This document shows positions 16,775-25,313 of a stretch of 64,000 nt of DNA, one piece after another. Source of the DNA: Eoetvoesiella caeni (GTDB lineage Bacteria; Pseudomonadota; Gammaproteobacteria; Burkholderiales; Burkholderiaceae_B); the NCBI RefSeq assembly GCF_003315175.1, contig NZ_QNRQ01000015.1:37708-101707 (forward strand), written 5' to 3'. The notes beneath the pieces are model-generated. The model did no database searches. It was given only the letters and a program-made list of their open reading frames with translations, and had not been told where the DNA came from. The position numbers and the translations under genes are program-made. Numbering within the stretch: position 1 is the first letter of the stretch; the number at the start of each line of letters is the position of its first letter.

Positions 16775-17615
16775 ACTCCACCTCCCCAACCACATCGCGT
16801 ATGGAAAATACCGGACCTTCGCGGCAGACGCGCAAGAATTGCTTGTCGCCTTCTATGTCGAACATGCGCACACAGGAAAGGCAAACGCCCATGCCGCAAG
16901 CCATGCGCTGTTCCATGGCGACCTCGCCGCGCGTTTGCGGGTAGTCGGCCAGCACGCGTTGAAGCAGCATCAGCAGGCGGTGCGAGCCGCAGGTATAGAC
17001 AACGTCGTAGTGCTCCTGGTCCAGCAGGCGGCGCACCAGCGCCTCGACCGCTTCGACCGAGGACGTGCCGTCGCTGTCGTACACGCAATGCACTTGCGCC
17101 GGAGCGCCGCGCAGGAATTCCTCGCGCATCAAGTCCTTGGGCTCGCGCGCCGACATGATCGCGGTAATGCCTATGCCGGCCGCGGCGGCGTACTGTAATA
17201 GCGGCGCCATGGTGGCCAGGCCCACACCGCGGGCCAATACCAGAATGCGCTTGTACTGCGGCTCCAGGACAAAGGTGTTGCCCAGGGGCCCGACGATGTC
17301 CATGTGGTCGCCGACGTTCAGGCTGGCCATGGCGGCCGTGCCCACGCCCGTCACGTTGTACAGGAATTCGATGGTGCCCGGCTCCGGACCGACCCCGTAT
17401 ACGCTCATGGGGCGCAGCAAAAAAGGCTGCTGCTCGTCGGTGACAGGGCATTTGAGTTGATAAAACTGGCCCGGCTTGGTGACGCCGGCCAAGTCGGACT
17501 GGGCCGAAAGACGTATGTATTTGTAGCGATCATTCACCCAGCGGTGTTCGACTACTTCGCACCGGTGAGATGCCACGTTCTCCGCATTCCGATGAAAACA
17601 GGCGTTATCGGTCAT
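16767..17615 (-). CDS. pyrK: dihydroorotate dehydrogenase electron-transfer subunit (PyrK-like)
   Basis: A 282-residue flavoprotein and iron-sulfur reductase subunit. A ferredoxin-reductase-type FAD domain (LLRPMSVYG, about residue 67) is followed by an NAD-binding part (RILVLARGVGLATMAPLL, about 118) and a C-terminal [2Fe-2S] site with four cysteines (MACGMGVCLSC then VCREGPVF), as in PyrK. It has about 30 extra residues compared with Gram-positive PyrK. The pair with the downstream PyrDB gene is complete and translationally overlapped, so it should form a heterotetramer linking NAD(H) to the FMN site. It is preceded by a hairpin after the MFS gene. Confidence 0.87.
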   Translation of the reverse strand: MTDNACFHRNAENVASHRCEVVEHRWVNDRYKYIRLSAQSDLAGVTKPGQFYQLKCPVTDEQQPFLLRPMSVYGVGPEPGTIEFLYNVTGVGTAAMASLNVGDHMDIVGPLGNTFVLEPQYKRILVLARGVGLATMAPLLQYAAAAGIGITAIMSAREPKDLMREEFLRGAPAQVHCVYDSDGTSSVEAVEALVRRLLDQEHYDVVYTCGSHRLLMLLQRVLADYPQTRGEVAMEQRMACGMGVCLSCVRMFDIEGDKQFLRVCREGPVFSIRDVVGEVEFG

Positions 17616-17642
17616 GGAGGTTCCTCATTCAATAAAACAACA

Positions 17643-17665
17643 GCCGGAAGGCAAAGCCCTCCGGC
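17643..17665 (-). terminator. hairpin between the MFS and pyrK genes (attenuator or partial terminator)
   Basis: A 10-base stem with one G-U pair and a 3-base loop (arms GCCGGAGGGC and GCCTTCCGGC read on the minus strand), followed by CTGTTGTTTTATTG. It lies 18 bases after the MFS stop. It could reduce transcription into the pyrK-pyrD genes, or protect the carrier mRNA end. Confidence 0.5.
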
Positions 17666-17682
17666 GCCAAACCAATACTGCG

Positions 17683-18924
17683 TTATTCCAGTTCCACGCC
17701 CTTGAGTTCGGGGATAAGGAATATTGTTGCGATCATGTCAATGACATAAATGGCTGCCAACAAGGCAATGGCCGTCTGGAAGGAATACATGACAGCCAGG
17801 CCGCCCACGACCACCGGACCAAAGCCCCCGACTGCGCGGCCGATATTGAACAGTGTGTTCTGTGCAGTGGCGCGCGCTTCAGTGGGATAGGCTTCCGACA
17901 TCAAGGCGCCGTAGCCGCCCAGCATGCCGTTGACGAATACACCCATCAAGGCGCCGGCCCACAGCATGGTGATGGGGTCGGTCAGTTGCGAGTACACCAG
18001 CACCATAACGACTGCACCGGCCTGGAACAGCAGGAAGCTGGGCTTGCGGCCGATGCGGTCGGCCAAGTGGCCGAACACCCAGATGCCGATGGCCATGCCG
18101 ATAATGGTTACCGAGGTCCACATGGCCGACTTGGTCAGGTTGAAACCCATTTGCTTGGCCAGATAGCTGGGCATCCAGATCATGATGCCGTAGTAGCCGA
18201 AGTTCTGGACCGAACACAAAATAGCGATGCCGACGCTGACCTTGGTGGTCTTGACGTCCTTGACCAGCAGCTTGAACGCCCTGCTTTTGCCTTTGTTCTC
18301 GATGCTGCGCACAAAGACTTCGGGCTCATGCAGGTGGCTACGGACGAACCAGGCAACCAACGCGGGGATCACACCGACCAGGAACATGCCGCGCCAGCCG
18401 ATATGCGGCAGCAAGAAAGGCGTAACCAGCGCGGCGGCCAAAACGCCGGCCTGCCAGCCCAAAGCCACATACGAGGACACGCGTGCGCGATGCCGGGCCG
18501 GCCAGGCTTCGGCAGCCAGGGCCATGCCGATGCCGAACTCGCCGCCCAAGCCTATGCCGGCAATGGTTCGGTAGATAAGCAGATCCCAGTAGCCCTGCGC
18601 AAAAGCGCACAGGCCGGTAAAGACCGCAAACAGGACGATAGTCCAGGTAAGAACGCGGATGCGTCCGTAATAATCGCTTAACGCACCGAAAATAATACCG
18701 CCGGCAACGGCGCCTATAAGCGTCCAGGTAACCAGCGAACCAGCTTCGCCCGGCCCCAAATGGAGGTCGGCCGAAATGGCGGCCAGCATGAAACCAAGAA
18801 TCAGTAAGTCGAACCCGTCCATAGCGTAGCCCAGGGCGGAGCCGGTAAGCGCTTTCCAGCTATAGCTGGTTACCTCGGCAGGGTTGGCGGAGGCACTTGC
18901 CGCCGGTATTGTTCTAGCTTCCAC
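17683..18924 (-). CDS. MFS transporter, AAHS/MHS-like (candidate orotate or dihydropyrimidine carrier)
   Basis: A 413-residue transporter. Helix 1 carries GYAMDGFDLLILGFML, the DGFD motif of the aromatic-acid:proton symporter branch. The loop 2-3 motif GALSDYYGRIRVLTW and the repeat version GHLADRIGRKPSFLLF are both present, and GLGGEFGIGMALAAEAWPA marks helix 4-5 as in sialate/metabolite symporters. It precedes pyrK-pyrD on the same strand. Because the family moves small carboxylates inward with protons and the downstream genes handle orotate, an orotate uptake role is a reasonable guess (inference). Confidence 0.85.
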   Translation of the reverse strand: MEARTIPAASASANPAEVTSYSWKALTGSALGYAMDGFDLLILGFMLAAISADLHLGPGEAGSLVTWTLIGAVAGGIIFGALSDYYGRIRVLTWTIVLFAVFTGLCAFAQGYWDLLIYRTIAGIGLGGEFGIGMALAAEAWPARHRARVSSYVALGWQAGVLAAALVTPFLLPHIGWRGMFLVGVIPALVAWFVRSHLHEPEVFVRSIENKGKSRAFKLLVKDVKTTKVSVGIAILCSVQNFGYYGIMIWMPSYLAKQMGFNLTKSAMWTSVTIIGMAIGIWVFGHLADRIGRKPSFLLFQAGAVVMVLVYSQLTDPITMLWAGALMGVFVNGMLGGYGALMSEAYPTEARATAQNTLFNIGRAVGGFGPVVVGGLAVMYSFQTAIALLAAIYVIDMIATIFLIPELKGVELE

Positions 18925-19003
18925 TTTTCATCGCTCCTTTGAAGATGCTCGAGAGTTGCCTTGTCTCCGGCGGACATATTTTTGAAGCCGGATTCGTATA
19001 ATT

Positions 19004-19013
19004 TTAGATATTA
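19004..19013. promoter_or_regulatory. AT-rich element shared with the LysR promoter (copy 1)
   Basis: TTAGATATTA, part of the small dyad AGAT-ATTA-ATCT, lies about 80 bases upstream of the MFS start in a short AT-rich stretch (18999-19050) of otherwise GC-rich DNA. The same ten bases occur at 20012 before lysR, with 15 of 20 flanking positions alike. It is a candidate LysR binding site. Confidence 0.35.
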
Positions 19014-19098
19014 ATCTTAATTTTGAGATTTTTACAGAAAATAATTATGAGTAGAAACCCTTAGTTACAGGCTTTCCTACCAGGTCGGAATACGGATA

Positions 19099-20001
19099 TC
19101 AGGGCTTTTCGGCAAAGAGTTCAACGGCCAATTGGCGAAACCAACGATTGCCCGGGTCGCTCTCGAATCGGCGGCTCCAGTGCAAAGACACCACAAAATC
19201 GCGTAGCGGGAATTCGGGCTCGATAATGGCGTAGCCGCCGCCCTGGGCAAAATTACGCGCAATATTGCGCGGCATGACCACGCACAGGTCGGTGGCGCGC
19301 ACTATGGCGGGCAGCACCACGAAATGCTCGGTTGTCAGGCGCAGCCTGTCTTCCAGGTTGAGCAATTGCAAAATGCGCAGAATATTCGTATGGGTGCGCA
19401 CCGCAACGAAATCCAGCTTGTGCAAGTCGCCCAAAGTGACCCGGCTGCCGCGGCGCTGCAAGTAAGGATGGCCTTCGCGCATCAGGACCACGTAACGGTC
19501 GTTCAGCAGCCTTTCGGATTGTGTTTCTTTGATGTTGGGCAAGAAGCCGAAGGCGAAATCGATGCGCCCGCTGTCAAGCGCATCGGCAATATCGGCCGCC
19601 GCCACGGGGCGCGTTTCGATGCGCACGCCGGGCGCTCTTTCGCGCAGCGCCACCAGGATCTCAGGAAGAAAGCGGCCTTCGCCGATGTCGCTCATGTGAA
19701 TGCGAAATGTGCGACGGGATTCCTGCGGGTCGAAAATGCTGGACTCGTTAAGCGCCTGGTCAAGCGTGCCCAGGGCGCTTTGCACGGCAAGCGCCAGCCT
19801 GTCGGCGCGCGGCGTGGGCCGCACCCCGCCCCCGGCGCGTACAAACAGGGGGTCGCGCAGCAAGACACGCAGCCGCGCCAGACCCTGGCTGGCCGCGGGC
19901 TGGCTCATGTGCAGTACCTCGGCCGCACGGCTGACGCCACGCATGCGATAGACCGCGTCGAAAAGGCGAAGCAGGTTGAGATCGACGTCTTTAATATTCA
20001 T
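19099..20001 (-). CDS. LysR-family transcriptional regulator
   Basis: A 300-residue LysR protein. The N-terminal helix-turn-helix (about residues 6-65) reads LNLLRLFDAVYRMRGVSRAA, VLHMSQPAASQGLARLR, DPLFVRAGGGVRPT. The C-terminal co-inducer domain starts near 90 and includes DIADALDSGRIDFAFGFLP and ENLQ-free NodD/LinR-like segments. It is divergent from the benzoylformate decarboxylase gene and is also the first gene of the minus-strand run leading into the MFS and pyrK-pyrD genes. Either unit, or both, may be its target; a shared AT-rich motif in both promoters favours both (inference). Confidence 0.87.
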   Translation of the reverse strand: MNIKDVDLNLLRLFDAVYRMRGVSRAAEVLHMSQPAASQGLARLRVLLRDPLFVRAGGGVRPTPRADRLALAVQSALGTLDQALNESSIFDPQESRRTFRIHMSDIGEGRFLPEILVALRERAPGVRIETRPVAAADIADALDSGRIDFAFGFLPNIKETQSERLLNDRYVVLMREGHPYLQRRGSRVTLGDLHKLDFVAVRTHTNILRILQLLNLEDRLRLTTEHFVVLPAIVRATDLCVVMPRNIARNFAQGGGYAIIEPEFPLRDFVVSLHWSRRFESDPGNRWFRQLAVELFAEKP

Positions 20002-20011
20002 AATAATAATA

Positions 20012-20021
20012 TTAGATATTA
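20012..20021. promoter_or_regulatory. AT-rich element in the lysR / decarboxylase intergenic region (copy 2)
   Basis: TTAGATATTA occurs 11 bases upstream of the lysR start within an AT-rich block (about 19990-20050). The 255-base divergent region 20002-20256 carries no gene and should hold both promoters. Confidence 0.35.
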
Positions 20022-20256
20022 GGTTTATTGTATTGGATTATATTTAAAGACACCAGATAATTGACGCTGACCCATGTTGGCATTCTCGCTGCTCCGGTTC
20101 CTTCCGCAACATGCGGTTTCAGGCATAAGCAGCCTGGAACGCATGCCAGTTTTACGCAATACCAGCAGGATACTCGCCAAGTCGGGTATTTCACCACGTT
20201 GCAGCCGCCGATAACAGCGCCGGCCCGCAGCGAACACAGGAATCACAGGAACACCT

Positions 20257-21885
20257 ATGTCCAAGTCGCCAGTTAAACCGGCCCGCCCCGCTACTGCCAC
20301 CTCTTCCGAGACCAGCCGCCCCACCGTTCGCCACGCCGTCATCCAGCTGTTGCGCGACTTCAACATGACCACCATATTCGGCAACCCCGGCTCTACCGAG
20401 TTGCCGCTGTTCCTGGACTTCCCGCCCGACTTCCGCTATCAGCTTGGGCTGCAGGAAGCGGTTGTCGTCGGCATGGCCGACGGCTATGCCCAGGCCACGC
20501 GCAACGCCGCCTTCATCAACCTGCACTCCGCCGCCGGCGTAGGCAACGCCATGGGCGCCATTTTTACCGCCTACAAAAATGGCACGCCGCTGGTCATTAC
20601 GGCCGGCCAGCAGGCTCGCGCCATCCTGCCCTACGACCCTTTCCTGTCTTCGGCCAATGCCGCCGAACTGCCCAAGCCCTACGTAAAATACAGCATCGAA
20701 CCAGCGCGCGCCGAAGACGTTCCGCAGGCTCTTGCACGCGCCTACTATATGGCCATGCAGCAGCCTTGCGGGCCGGTGCTGGTTTCCATTCCCGCCGACG
20801 ACTGGGCGCGGCCCTGCAGCTATGTCGAGCCGCGCATGGTCAGTACCGCCATCGCCCCCGAACCCAAAGTATTGGAACACATGGGGGCAGCGCTTGACGC
20901 CTGCCAGCGTCCGGCCTTCGTCGTGGGCTCGGGCGTCGACCGCGACAGCGCCTGGGACAGCGTGCTGCAATTGGCCGAGCGCCACAACGCCCGGGTCTGG
21001 ACCGCGCCCATGTGTTCGCGCGCCGGCTTTCCAGGCGACCATCGCCTCTTTGCGGGCTACCTGCCCGCCGAGCGCGAAAAAATCGTTGCGCTGCTGGGCG
21101 GCCACGATCTTATTCTGGTGCTGGGCGCACCAGCCTTCACCTACCACGTTGAAGGCACGGGCCCGCATATTCCCGAAGGCGCATCTTTGTTCCAAATGGT
21201 CGACGACGCAAACATCGCAGCCTGGACGCCGAACGGCACCTCGCTGATATGCAGCACCGACCTTGGAGTCCAGGCCTTGCTGAACCGCCCCGCTCCGCCC
21301 GCCCGCCCCTTGCCCGAGGCCAGGCGCCAGCCTGCCCGCGCCGAACCCTCCAGCCCCATGTCGGTTGCCTATCTGCTGCAAACCCTGGACGAAGTCCGTG
21401 CGCGCGATTCCATCATTGTCGAAGAAGCCCCCAGCGCGCGCCCCGTCATGCATCGCTACATGCCGATTTATCTAAGCGAAACCTTCTACACCATGGCCAG
21501 CGGCGGCCTGGGCTACGGCATGGCGGCCACCATCGGAGTAGCGCTGGGCAAGCCCGGCCGGCGCATCATCAGCCTTATTGGCGACGGCTCCAGCCTGTAT
21601 ACATTCCAGGCGCTCTGGAACGCAGTCCAGCTCAAGCTGCCCATCACGTTCATCATCGTAAAAAACGGCCGCTATGCGGCGCTTGAAGAATTCGCGCCAA
21701 CCTTTGGCTTTGAACCGGGCAGCCAGCTTGAAGGATGCAGCCTGCCGGGCATCGACTTTGTGGCGCTGGCCAAGGGCATGGGCTGCAAAGCCGTCCACGT
21801 GGACGACGCCGCCGCGCTGCACGATGCCTTGCGCACCGGGCTGCAGTCGGACGGCCCGGTCTTGCTGGAAATCGACGTGGCCTAA
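20257..21885 (+). CDS. mdlC: benzoylformate decarboxylase-like ThDP enzyme
   Basis: A 542-residue thiamine-diphosphate decarboxylase. Residues that define benzoylformate decarboxylase are in place: the serine in FGNPGSTELP, the ThDP glutamate in GLQEAVVVGMADGYAQA, the histidine in NLHSAAGVGNAMGAIF and the histidine in GAPAFTYHVEG. The ThDP/Mg motif is GDGSSLYTFQALWNAVQ with the closing NGRYAALEEF. It would convert a 2-oxo-arylacetate to the aldehyde and CO2. A roughly 28-residue N-terminal extension is hydrophilic. A Bug binding-protein gene follows after 39 bases, and an aromatic-type aldehyde dehydrogenase lies 3.4 kb downstream. The exact arylglyoxylate is unknown. Confidence 0.85.
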   Translation: MSKSPVKPARPATATSSETSRPTVRHAVIQLLRDFNMTTIFGNPGSTELPLFLDFPPDFRYQLGLQEAVVVGMADGYAQATRNAAFINLHSAAGVGNAMGAIFTAYKNGTPLVITAGQQARAILPYDPFLSSANAAELPKPYVKYSIEPARAEDVPQALARAYYMAMQQPCGPVLVSIPADDWARPCSYVEPRMVSTAIAPEPKVLEHMGAALDACQRPAFVVGSGVDRDSAWDSVLQLAERHNARVWTAPMCSRAGFPGDHRLFAGYLPAEREKIVALLGGHDLILVLGAPAFTYHVEGTGPHIPEGASLFQMVDDANIAAWTPNGTSLICSTDLGVQALLNRPAPPARPLPEARRQPARAEPSSPMSVAYLLQTLDEVRARDSIIVEEAPSARPVMHRYMPIYLSETFYTMASGGLGYGMAATIGVALGKPGRRIISLIGDGSSLYTFQALWNAVQLKLPITFIIVKNGRYAALEEFAPTFGFEPGSQLEGCSLPGIDFVALAKGMGCKAVHVDDAAALHDALRTGLQSDGPVLLEIDVA

Positions 21886-21924
21886 CTGAAATTACAACAA
21901 CAGCTTTCACGCATGGAGACAAAC

Positions 21925-22929
21925 ATGAACATAATCCAGTCACTTCCCCGGAGTCTATTTCAACGCCGCGCCCTTGCCCTAGGGCTGGTTCTGGCCGGCT
22001 GCCTGGGCGGCATCGGCATCGCCCAGGCGCAAAACTATCCCACCAAGCCGGTCAAGGTCATCATCAACTTCCCGCCGGGCGGCGTTGCTGATCAAGTGGC
22101 ACGCAGCATCACCATGAGCCTGTCTGAAACCATGGGCCAACCTTTTGTCGTTGAGAACAAGGCGGGTGCCGGCGGCAATATCGGCGGCGAAGCCGCCGTG
22201 CGTTCGCCCGCGGACGGCTATACGCTTTTGATGACATCGGGCGGCATGGTGTCCATCAATCCCGCCATCTACCCGAAAATGACCTTCGATCCGGTCAAGG
22301 ACCTGACCCCTGTCGCCGCCGCGGCCCGGGTATTGGTCTATCTTGAAGTCAAGCCCGACCTGCCCGTCAAGGACGCCAAAGAATTCATCGCCTATCTCAA
22401 GGCCAATCCTGGCAAGCTTTCCTACGGCTCGCCGGGCAACGGCTCTTCCCCGCACCTGGCCGGTGAGCTGTTCAAGGAAAAGGCCCAGGTCGACGCCGTG
22501 CACGTGCCCTACCGCGGCGCCGCCCCTGCCATGCAGGACCTGATGGGCGGCCAGATCGATTTCATGTTCGATCCGGGCATCGGCCTGCAAAACGTCAAGG
22601 CGGGCAAGCTGCGGCTGCTGGCTATCGGCAGCATGAAACGTTCGCCGTTGTTTCCCGATGTACCCACGCTGGACGAAGTGGGGCTGAAGGACTTCACGGC
22701 CGACACTTATTTCGGATTCTATGCGCCCACCGGCACTCCGGCGGCCATCATCGAAAAGCTAAATACCGAAATCAACAAGGTCGTGCGCTCGGATGCCTTC
22801 CGCGACCGCCTGCTTAATATGGGCGGCGAACCCGCGCCCATGACCCCGAAAGAGTTCGGCGATAAAGCACACGAAGACACTGAGCGCTTCGGCAAGCTTA
22901 TCCACGACCGCCACATCATGGGCGGCTAA
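21925..22929 (+). CDS. Bug/TctC-family tripartite tricarboxylate transporter binding protein
   Basis: A 334-residue periplasmic binding protein started at ATG 21925, which has GGAG seven bases upstream (the in-frame ATG at 21913 contains that site). The signal peptide is about residues 1-33 (RALALGLVLAGCLGGIGIAQAQ, cut before NYPTKPVKVI). Family motifs follow: NFPPGGVADQVARS, VVENKAGAGGNIGGE, YGSPGNGSSPHLAGELF, HVPYRGAAPAMQDL. Such proteins bind carboxylates or amides; no TctAB membrane genes are nearby, as is usual for Bordetella Bug proteins. Cotranscription with mdlC suggests an aromatic 2-oxo acid ligand (inference). Confidence 0.92.
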   Translation: MNIIQSLPRSLFQRRALALGLVLAGCLGGIGIAQAQNYPTKPVKVIINFPPGGVADQVARSITMSLSETMGQPFVVENKAGAGGNIGGEAAVRSPADGYTLLMTSGGMVSINPAIYPKMTFDPVKDLTPVAAAARVLVYLEVKPDLPVKDAKEFIAYLKANPGKLSYGSPGNGSSPHLAGELFKEKAQVDAVHVPYRGAAPAMQDLMGGQIDFMFDPGIGLQNVKAGKLRLLAIGSMKRSPLFPDVPTLDEVGLKDFTADTYFGFYAPTGTPAAIIEKLNTEINKVVRSDAFRDRLLNMGGEPAPMTPKEFGDKAHEDTERFGKLIHDRHIMGG

Positions 22930-22957
22930 GCGTTCTTCGTGCAGCCGCTGCATGGGT

Positions 22958-24175
22958 TCACCCGCGCAGCGGATCTGCCTGGCGCGGCCAGGCCAATATG
23001 GCCAGGGCCAGCATCAGGCAGCCGATAAGCGCCGAATAAACATAAATGGCCGGCTCCAGGCCAATGCTGTCCGCCAACAAGCCCACCGCGATGATAGGCG
23101 CGGTAGCCCCCATATAGGCAGCCAGAAAATACGTGGACATATTGGCCGTGCGCCTGCCTTCATCGGCGCTGATTCCCGCAATGACAGCCGAGCTCATGAA
23201 AGCATAGCCTTGCCCCACGCCAACCGACAGCATACCCACCGCAAGCACAACCACGTTATGAACCGCCAAGCCCGCCACCAGCAATGTCACCGCAATGATG
23301 AAGCCCAGCATGCCCAGCACCATTCCCCTGAAAGGGTGGACGTTGCGCTGGGTCAATTGGATGGTCACGCAGGCCGAAGCCATCAGCAAGAATGCCAGGC
23401 CTACCACCAATGGCCCCTTCCAGGGCAAGGCCGTCCGCAGCAAGGACGGCACCATCGAGGCAAACAGGCTGCCCACCGCGAACGTGGCAAAGCCCGAGCC
23501 GCAAGCCAGGAAAAAGGTGCCGCGCCGCGCCGCGCCCGGCAGGGCCAGTTGCGGGCTGATGGACAGCGGCGCACGTATATACGGGCCCATCAGCAAGGTC
23601 CGGTACTTCAATACCAGCAGCATATTAAGAAGGGCGGCCGCAAACACCACGATATACGGCAGGATCAAGGGCGCAATGCCGATCTGGGCCAAAGAGCCGC
23701 CGATTACCGGCCCCAAACCGAAGGCAACGCTGATGGCCATGGAAGTCGTAACCGCAGCCACATGCCGGTCGCGCTTTGGATGAGCCTCGGCCAGCGCCAC
23801 GACGCTGGTGGTCGTAAGCAGCCCATTGCCGAAACCGATAATGAAGCGCGCAATAATCAGCAGCGTAATGCCGCTGGCAATTGCCGACAAGAACAAGCCC
23901 AGCATCAGCATCGACAAAGAAATCATGACGATACGAAAACGCCCCAGCGTATCGGACAGGCGCCCAAAGCAAATAAGCGAGGGCAGCACGCCTATCATGT
24001 AGGCCGTAAAAATATAGCTCAGGGCGCTGGGCTGGATGCCCCATGCGGTCTGGTACAAGGGATACAGCGGCGTGGGCAGCGAACTGGCCGAAAAACAAAG
24101 GCCAAGGGCCGAGGCAACAGCCATGAAGCCGCCCCAGCGGCCAAGCTGGCTGCGTGTCGCAAATATCATGTACAC
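22958..24175 (-). CDS. MFS transporter
   Basis: A 405-residue protein with about twelve hydrophobic segments. FSASSLPTPLYPLYQTAWGI follows helix 1, and GRLSDTLGRFRIVMISL is the loop 2-3 signature. RFIIGFGNGLLTTTSVVALAEA is helix 4-5. The N-terminus (MYMIFATRSQLGRWGGFMAV) is short, and the C-terminal tail is nearly absent. It resembles the protein at 7394-8638 in the SxPTPLY motif, which suggests the same subfamily of exporters. It converges on the Bug gene with 28 bases between them and follows an aldo/keto reductase gene, possibly in one unit. Confidence 0.83.
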   Translation of the reverse strand: MYMIFATRSQLGRWGGFMAVASALGLCFSASSLPTPLYPLYQTAWGIQPSALSYIFTAYMIGVLPSLICFGRLSDTLGRFRIVMISLSMLMLGLFLSAIASGITLLIIARFIIGFGNGLLTTTSVVALAEAHPKRDRHVAAVTTSMAISVAFGLGPVIGGSLAQIGIAPLILPYIVVFAAALLNMLLVLKYRTLLMGPYIRAPLSISPQLALPGAARRGTFFLACGSGFATFAVGSLFASMVPSLLRTALPWKGPLVVGLAFLLMASACVTIQLTQRNVHPFRGMVLGMLGFIIAVTLLVAGLAVHNVVVLAVGMLSVGVGQGYAFMSSAVIAGISADEGRRTANMSTYFLAAYMGATAPIIAVGLLADSIGLEPAIYVYSALIGCLMLALAILAWPRQADPLRG

Positions 24176-24223
24176 ATTCCAATTAGCATAAGGCGCAATT
24201 ATAAAGCCCTATGCGGCATGCCG

Positions 24224-25114
24224 TCAGCGAATGCCATTGCGCTCGAATTCTTCCCGCCCCTCGCGGTCCAGCGCGGCGAATTCTTCTTTGGACAAACGCA
24301 CTGCCGCGCCGGCGACATTTTCCTGCAAGTGGGCAAGGCGCGAGGTGCCGGGAATGGGCAGCATGACGGGGCTGCGCGCCAGCACCCAGGCCAGGGCAAG
24401 CTGCCCCTGCGAAACGCCGTGGGTCTTGGCGATGCCGTCCAGCAGCGAGCCCGGCTTGGCCAGCACGCCGGCCGCCAGCGGATGCCAGGGAATGAAGCCG
24501 ACACCGTGCTTTTCGCAATACTCAAGCACGGCTTCGCTGGTGCGATCGATAAGGTTATAGCGGTTTTGCACCGTGGCAACCTTGAAGTACGGCGCCGCGG
24601 CCTCGATGTCTTCAACGTTTATTTCGCTAAGCCCGACATGGCGGATCAAGCCTTCTTTTTGCATTTGCCCAATGCAATCGAACTGCTCTTCGCGCGGCAC
24701 TTGCGCATCGATACGATGCAACTGCCACAAGTCGATTTGCTCGCGCCCCAGTCGGCGCAAGCTCATAAGCACGCATTGGCGCAGATACTCCGGCCGCCCT
24801 ACCGGCTTCCACAGATCGGGGCCGTGGCGGGTAAGACCGCCCTTGGTGGCCACGACCATGCCCGAAAACGGATGCAGCGCCTCGCGCAGCAAGTCTTCGC
24901 TGACAAAAGGCCCATAGCTGTCGGCGGTGTCGATAAAGTTCACGCCCAGCTCGGGCAATGCCCGCAACACGCGCAAAGCCTCTTTGCGGTCGGCCGGCTC
25001 GCCCCATATTCCCTTGCCGGTAATGCGCATTGCGCCAAAGCCAAGGCGGTGGATGGCAATATCTCCGCCCAGCTTAAAGGACCCGGCCGAAGATGCTAAA
25101 ATCTGATTACTCAT
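24224..25114 (-). CDS. aldo/keto reductase
   Basis: A 296-residue NADPH-dependent oxidoreductase of the AKR fold. The catalytic Asp-Tyr pair is in [11 protein letters not shown] (about residues 58-68), the lysine is in MVVATKGG (about 90), and the histidine is in LWQLHRID (about 123). The NADP-binding C-terminal region includes [23 protein letters not shown]. The sequence [18 protein letters not shown] near the start is like pyridoxal reductase or YdbC-type members. It shares the strand with the MFS gene downstream (48 bases). Its substrate may be an aldehyde from the neighbouring decarboxylase pathway, but that is a guess. Confidence 0.87.
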   Translation of the reverse strand: MSNQILASSAGSFKLGGDIAIHRLGFGAMRITGKGIWGEPADRKEALRVLRALPELGVNFIDTADSYGPFVSEDLLREALHPFSGMVVATKGGLTRHGPDLWKPVGRPEYLRQCVLMSLRRLGREQIDLWQLHRIDAQVPREEQFDCIGQMQKEGLIRHVGLSEINVEDIEAAAPYFKVATVQNRYNLIDRTSEAVLEYCEKHGVGFIPWHPLAAGVLAKPGSLLDGIAKTHGVSQGQLALAWVLARSPVMLPIPGTSRLAHLQENVAGAAVRLSKEEFAALDREGREEFERNGIR

Positions 25115-25313
25115 GGGGTATGCTCCTTATTGAACCCGAACGCAATGCACCTATTATTGCAGCATGTGTCTGGGGCAACGCACGCAAGCGCAAACCGCCT
25201 TGCAGGCCGCCTGCAAACCTCTTGAAGCCGGAAGCCACGGGCAAAGAAATACTGCCTGAACACGGCCCTGTCAACCGTAACACTTATTCCATAACAACTT
25301 AACGGAGTTTTCC

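Noticed and set aside
22952..25099. A 715-codon open frame on the plus strand
   Set aside because: It covers, in antisense, an MFS gene and an aldo/keto reductase gene with good motifs. Composition is Gln/His/Arg-rich and no family is recognisable.
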